Source of the DNA: an uncultured Actinomycetes bacterium
GTDB lineage: Bacteria > Actinomycetota > Coriobacteriia > Coriobacteriales > RUG844
Assembly: GCA_900313875.1 (NCBI GenBank)
Contig: OMSY01000044.1
Span: 1-9,733 of the forward strand
Direction of reading: 5' to 3'
Length of the DNA stretch: 9,733 nt
Part shown: positions 5,560-9,733 of the stretch, in pieces
How positions within the stretch are numbered: the first letter of the stretch is position 1
Layout: the number at the start of each line of letters is the position of its first letter
The notes under the pieces: model-generated
Databases searched by the model: none
Told to the model about the DNA's origin: nothing
What the model saw: the letters and a program-made list of their open reading frames with translations, nothing else
Made by a program: the position numbers and the translations under genes

Positions 5560-8364
5560 TCAACACTCTCTCTGAGCCGCAGCCAAGACCTCGGCGAGCG
5601 TCTTCTTGAGCACGTTCACATCGACGGGCTTCGCGATATGGCCCTGCATCCCGGCCTCACGTGCCGCCTGCGCATCCTCCTGAAACGCATTGGCGGTCAT
5701 CGCGAGGATCGGGATGCTCGCAAGCCCCTCGTCATCCAGCGCGCGAATCGCCCGCGTGGCAGCATATCCGTCCATCACCGGCATCTGGATGTCCATCAGG
5801 ACCGCATCGAAGTACCCGGGCTCGGATGCCGCGACCGTATCGAATGCAATCTGCCCGTTCTCCGCAGACTCCACGGCAAAGCCCATCTGCTCGAGGATCA
5901 TGCGGGCGATCTCCAGGTTGATCAGGTTGTCCTCGACCAGCAGCAAACGCTTGTCGGTGAAATCGACTTCGGCCTCGATACCACTGTCGAGCGTCCCCTG
6001 TTCGACGGACACCTCCTCTTCGGTTGCCAGCCTGAACTTCAGGCGGATGATCATCTCCGTGCCACTGCCCGGAGACGTCAGCACCTCGATGGTGCCTCCC
6101 ATCAGGTCGACGATGCTCTTGGTGATCGCCAGACCGAGTCCCGTCCCCTCGATACCGCTGTCCGTGGAGCTGCGTTCGCGTTCGAAGGCGTTGAACATCT
6201 TCTCCACGAACTCCTGGGACATGCCGATACCGCTGTCCTGCACACGGAGCTCATACGAGCCGTAGCCGTTCTCCCCGCTGCCGATCTCCCATAGCGACGC
6301 GGAGATCGTGCCGCCTCCCGGAGTGAACTTGTATGCGTTGCCGAGAAGGTTCAACAGGATGCGGTTCAGGTTCTTCTTGTCGCACCAGACATACCGGTTC
6401 TTCACCTGCGCATCATGTACGGAGAAATCGATTCCCTTCTGCTTCATCTGCTCGGAGAACAGGTCGTCCATGCTCTCGAGTATGCCGCACAGGTCCTCTG
6501 GCGCGAATTCGAGCTCGACCCTGCCGCTTTCGATCCTGCTCATCTCCAGCACGTCATTGATGAGCGCCAGGAGATGCTGGCTGGAGCCATCGATCTTGTC
6601 AAGGTACCCCCTCACCGCCTCGAGGGAGCTTTCCCCGCGTGCAAGATTGGTGTAACCGATGATCGCGTTCATGGGCGTGCGGATATCATGGGACATGTTG
6701 AACAGGAACTGGCTCTTGGCAAGGCTGCCTTCCACGGCGCGGATCTTGTCGCGCTCGACCGCCTCGTGCTTCGAGCGGACCAGGTTGAGTATATAGAGCA
6801 TGACGACCAGACCGACGAAGATGATCAGCAGCACGACGAAGCCGCCATGCGCGATGGAACTCTGGATATCCGCCGAACCGGTCTTCTCGATCAGGAGCTT
6901 GATGAACCAGAGCAAGGCGGAATACACCAGCAACGCGAAGAGCGCGATACCGGAAACCGACATGCCACTGTATTCCGACAACGTGCTGTGCACCACGGTT
7001 CGCCAGTAGAACACGAACCCGAGCAGACACCAGACGGAAAGCATGAGGAATGCCTGGTTCCCCATGGCTTCCATGGCCGTGAGCCGGGGCACGATCTGCA
7101 CAAGCGCAAACGCTATGGATATCACCGCACCGGTCATGCCGAAAACCATCATCTTCCTGTTGTCCTCGGTTCTGGCTATCTTGAACGTCGCCGCCGAGGT
7201 ATAGCCGAAGCTGACGATGGCCCCGAAAGCCGTCAGGTCGACGAACCAGTTCAGGGTGTTCCTCCCCAAGAACGATATGAGGATGGAGAGCACCATGATG
7301 AACAGGATGCTGTAGGTCGTCTTGGAGAACTTCTCGGAAAGGATCTTGTCCTCGGCCATGGTGGCAAGCACACGGGTCGTCGCACGATAGCCACCGATGA
7401 TGCCCGTGAGGATAGCGGAGAGTGCAGAACAGACGACGATGACAAGCCCTGCTTTCCCAAGGATGGCCTCGGCCGCATGGAACGTCGGTACGGCGGCAAC
7501 GCCTGTCTGGCTGCTCAGGCTGCCGATGTACTCGGCCCACGAGGAAAAGCCATCCGGCACAGCCGATATGCTCACCACCGCCATGGAAGCATAGACGAAC
7601 CCCGCCACGAGGACCGATGTGAAGATGATCGGCCATGACTTCTTGATGTCGAAGCGGAAATGCGCCGTGTCGAAGGTGATGACCTCGAAACCGACGAACG
7701 CCCATGGTGCCAGGATCACTATGCTGAAGATGCCGTAGGCTGGCCGGACACCCGTGATCCCGAAACTGGTCACAGCCTCCATGGACGCATGTGGCATGCA
7801 GAGCAACGCGACAGCCACGGCACCGATGACGAGAACCAGGGACAGAACGGTATGGACATATTGGAAGACCGGCTTCGCAACGATGTACAGGACCCCTATC
7901 GCCAGAAGGGCGAGAACGGTCGTGATCACCTCTCCGAGATACACCTGGTTGCCGGCAACCAGGTAATAGGCCCCGGACTGCAATGCGCTCCCGAAGACCG
8001 TCCGCGCGACGATGAAGAGCGCGCTCGCGTTCAGGAACACGATCGTCAGATAGGAAAGGCACAGGAACCATGCGCACAGGAAGGCGTGGTCCCGTCCGAA
8101 CGCCTCCTTCGTGTAAGAGTACACTCCCCCCGTCCGGGAGCTGCGCTTCATCAGAAACGAGATGTTCATGCCGATGACCAGGACGAACAGGGTCCCCAAG
8201 GCCATGGCGATGATGGTGCCGAGCGGACCGGCAAGCGGGAGGAAGCTCGTACCCGACATGACAAAGGCGCCCCAGCCGACCATGACCCCGAAGGACATGG
8301 TCCACGCATCGATGGGCGACAGGTAACGGTCCAACCCCTTCTCCATGTTCATGTCATTCGTCAT
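5560..8364 (-). CDS. APC-superfamily amino-acid-permease domain fused to hybrid histidine kinase and receiver
   Basis: This is a membrane sensor kinase of 934 residues from ATG 8364. Residues 15-460 form an APC-fold permease domain: TM1 with GVMVGWGAFVMSG (24-43), the TM6-type motif PWAFVGFEVITFDTA, and about 12 helices. Two further helices follow, the last at about 501-523, giving 14 and leaving both ends cytoplasmic. Only about 30 residues (SKHEAVERDKIRAVEGSLAK) separate TM14 from the H-box FNMSHDIRTPMNAIIGY with His559; no HAMP or PAS intervenes. The ATPase has LLNLLGNAYKFTP near 670, DSGIGMS near 709 and GTGLGLAITK near 740. One receiver (about 802-930) has Asp858 in LMDIQMPVMDG. The likely role is sensing an amino acid or related solute, by analogy with transporter-linked CbrA, whose transporter belongs to a different family. 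GTG 8385 is an alternative start; ATG 8352 and 8346 are also in frame and no strong ribosome site decides. The stop of the EAL gene is 40 nt upstream. Confidence 0.93.
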   Translation of the reverse strand: MTNDMNMEKGLDRYLSPIDAWTMSFGVMVGWGAFVMSGTSFLPLAGPLGTIIAMALGTLFVLVIGMNISFLMKRSSRTGGVYSYTKEAFGRDHAFLCAWFLCLSYLTIVFLNASALFIVARTVFGSALQSGAYYLVAGNQVYLGEVITTVLALLAIGVLYIVAKPVFQYVHTVLSLVLVIGAVAVALLCMPHASMEAVTSFGITGVRPAYGIFSIVILAPWAFVGFEVITFDTAHFRFDIKKSWPIIFTSVLVAGFVYASMAVVSISAVPDGFSSWAEYIGSLSSQTGVAAVPTFHAAEAILGKAGLVIVVCSALSAILTGIIGGYRATTRVLATMAEDKILSEKFSKTTYSILFIMVLSILISFLGRNTLNWFVDLTAFGAIVSFGYTSAATFKIARTEDNRKMMVFGMTGAVISIAFALVQIVPRLTAMEAMGNQAFLMLSVWCLLGFVFYWRTVVHSTLSEYSGMSVSGIALFALLVYSALLWFIKLLIEKTGSADIQSSIAHGGFVVLLIIFVGLVVMLYILNLVRSKHEAVERDKIRAVEGSLAKSQFLFNMSHDIRTPMNAIIGYTNLARGESSLEAVRGYLDKIDGSSQHLLALINDVLEMSRIESGRVELEFAPEDLCGILESMDDLFSEQMKQKGIDFSVHDAQVKNRYVWCDKKNLNRILLNLLGNAYKFTPGGGTISASLWEIGSGENGYGSYELRVQDSGIGMSQEFVEKMFNAFERERSSTDSGIEGTGLGLAITKSIVDLMGGTIEVLTSPGSGTEMIIRLKFRLATEEEVSVEQGTLDSGIEAEVDFTDKRLLLVEDNLINLEIARMILEQMGFAVESAENGQIAFDTVAASEPGYFDAVLMDIQMPVMDGYAATRAIRALDDEGLASIPILAMTANAFQEDAQAAREAGMQGHIAKPVDVNVLKKTLAEVLAAAQREC

Positions 8365-8404
8365 ATCAAACCCATAGCAAGACACCTATTCCAAGACCAC
8401 GGCA

Positions 8405-9733
8405 TCAGAAGACAGTGCATCCACTGAGGTTCGCCTGTCTCGTCCTACGAAGCGCCGTATCGGCGTCTTGGAAGATATCGCCCTCGGGGTTCTCCCGATC
8501 GGAGAATGCGATGCCGACCATCAGCGCAGGCGATGGCGTGCCGTATTCGGGATCGCTCAGGATCGCGTTCATCTTCTCGACCTTGCTGAGGGCCAGGCCC
8601 TGCATAGAGCTCGTGACCCGCGTCATGATGACCACGAACTCATCGTCTCCCAGGCGGCAGATGTCATCAACCGAGCGGAAGCTCTCCTGGAGAATGGAGG
8701 CAACCCGCTTGATCGCGTCATCTGCAGCTTTCTGCCCATTCGCGTTTCGAATAGCCTGGTATCCATCCACATGAACGAGCAACACGCCGATATGGTCCTG
8801 ATCGGAATCATGGAACAGGATGTCGAATGCGCTCTGGTTGTACATGCCGGTAAGGGGGTCATGCAGGGCGTTGTAGGTGAACCTGTCCCATATCTTGCCG
8901 AACCTCGGCTTCACCTCGGCGCTTTCAGGCCCCACCTCATGCTCGACCAGGTAGGCCTCGAACTCGTCCGTGGGAAGTGGTTTCGAGAAATAGTAACCTT
9001 GGACGATGGCGCAACCCATGACCTTCAGCGTGAAGAGCTGCTCCGCCGTCTCCACGCCTTCGGCGATCGTCGGAACGGCAAGCGAGTCCGCAAGCCCGAT
9101 GATCATCTCCAGGAGCCGCGTGTCCTTGCGGTCCTTGAAGGCATTGCGGATGAACTGCATATCGAGCTTCAGGGCATCGATGGGCAGGGTCGAGATCATG
9201 TTCAGGGAGGAATAGCCTGAGCCGAAATCATCCATCTCGATACGGAAGCCCTTCTCCCGAAGAAGGTTCACCGTATCGATCATCTGCGCCGAATCCTGGG
9301 TGTACGCCGACTCCGTGATCTCCAGCAAGATCAGGTCATGGGTAAGCTCGTTGTCAGCGACGATGCGCTCCAGGTTGTCCACCAGGTCAGGATCGTACAT
9401 ATCGATACGGGAAACGTTCACAGACACCGGCACGGAGATACCCAGACGCTCCCGCCAATCCCTGACCTGGGCCGCCGCCTCCTTCCAGACGTACTTGTCC
9501 AGCTCGGTGATCATGCCGTTGTCCTCGAACAGGGGGATGAACTTCCCCGGCATCACCATGCCCAACGTCGGATGCTCCCAACGCACCAGCACCTCCGCGC
9601 TGCAGAGGAGCGGCTCGTTTGGACGGACATCGAACTTCGGCTGGAAATAGAGCTTGAACTGATGCTCGTCGATGGCGGCGCGAAAATCCTCCAGAAGCTG
9701 TTCGGCGAACATCTCGGCCTCGTGCAACGAGTC
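8405..9733 (-). CDS. EAL-GGDEF cyclic-di-GMP protein (probable phosphodiesterase with degenerate cyclase domain), 5' partial
   Basis: The protein has an EAL domain first (about residues 14-265, counting from the window edge) and a GGDEF domain after it (about 285-440). The EAL signature reads AEVLVRW, with Glu47 kept and Ala replaced by Val. The other catalytic positions are present: Asn in VNVSR, Glu in LEITES, the pair in MDDFGSGYSS, Lys in LKLD, Glu in AEGVET and Gln in VQGYYFSKPLP. Hydrolysis of c-di-GMP is therefore plausible. The GGDEF loop is RLGDDEF (GDDEF at 362-366) and the metal-site region reads VHVDGYQAI, so cyclase activity is doubtful; a GTP-binding regulatory role is possible. 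EAL before GGDEF is the reverse of the usual order. The frame is open to 9733. A TTG at 9727 could start it, but the first residues look like a linker from an upstream domain, so the true N-terminus is probably outside. No membrane segment is visible in this part. Confidence 0.9.
   Translation of the reverse strand, partial: DSLHEAEMFAEQLLEDFRAAIDEHQFKLYFQPKFDVRPNEPLLCSAEVLVRWEHPTLGMVMPGKFIPLFEDNGMITELDKYVWKEAAAQVRDWRERLGISVPVSVNVSRIDMYDPDLVDNLERIVADNELTHDLILLEITESAYTQDSAQMIDTVNLLREKGFRIEMDDFGSGYSSLNMISTLPIDALKLDMQFIRNAFKDRKDTRLLEMIIGLADSLAVPTIAEGVETAEQLFTLKVMGCAIVQGYYFSKPLPTDEFEAYLVEHEVGPESAEVKPRFGKIWDRFTYNALHDPLTGMYNQSAFDILFHDSDQDHIGVLLVHVDGYQAIRNANGQKAADDAIKRVASILQESFRSVDDICRLGDDEFVVIMTRVTSSMQGLALSKVEKMNAILSDPEYGTPSPALMVGIAFSDRENPEGDIFQDADTALRRTRQANLSGCTVF

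Noticed and set aside
3668..5575. 635-residue plus-strand open frame opposite the multi-PAS kinase.
   Set aside because: It is antisense to a well-supported kinase gene, has shadow-type composition and shows no recognisable motif. The same applies to the 1931-3187 and 6415-7638 plus frames.
6686..8305. 539-residue minus-strand open frame overlapping the permease-kinase in another frame.
   Set aside because: It is Arg/His/Gly-rich, lacks membrane helices and lies inside a gene whose own frame has clear permease and kinase motifs.
1..9733. Transposase, CRISPR array, tRNA or rRNA genes.
   Set aside because: No regularly spaced repeats, tRNA-like cloverleaf, rRNA-like segment or transposase motif was seen. 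The junction near 1130 shows no flanking insertion sequence or obvious terminal repeats.

Overview
The window is GC-rich, densely coded bacterial DNA. Its two hybrid kinases carry H-boxes of the NMSHDIRTPMNAI type, it has an amino-acid-permease/kinase fusion and an EAL/GGDEF protein, and codon use is high-GC. Together these suggest a gut-type actinobacterium of class Coriobacteriia (Collinsella/Olsenella-like). That assignment is an inference from protein style, not from a marker gene.

Layout. (1) Positions 1-1125, minus strand: most of an ABC exporter half-transporter with a complete-looking nucleotide-binding core. Its C-terminal tail lies off the window and its N-terminal transmembrane half is missing. 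(2) At about 1125-1135 the sequence changes abruptly to the C-terminal two thirds of an AraC-family regulator on the plus strand (to 1764). Both genes lack their 5' ends and these would have faced each other, so the junction looks like a deletion, inversion or assembly join between two divergent genes. (3) Positions 1836-1863 hold a perfect 12-bp hairpin between the convergent AraC and kinase genes. (4) Positions 1871-9733, minus strand, hold three signalling genes head to tail. In transcription order these are an EAL/GGDEF cyclic-di-GMP protein (5' end off the window), an APC-permease/histidine kinase/receiver fusion, and a soluble multi-PAS histidine kinase with two receivers.

The three minus-strand genes probably form one signalling unit. 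The first pair is separated by only about 20-40 nt and the second by 116 nt. They combine a likely c-di-GMP phosphodiesterase with a degenerate cyclase domain, a membrane kinase whose sensor is an amino-acid-transporter fold, and a cytosolic PAS-sensing kinase. None of the parts visible here has a DNA-binding output or an HPt domain, so the final phosphate acceptor must be encoded elsewhere, or the receivers act through protein contacts.

The most interesting items are the transporter-kinase fusion, with 14 predicted membrane segments and an altered APC substrate motif, its placement beside a c-di-GMP enzyme and a second hybrid kinase, and the double-truncation junction near position 1130.
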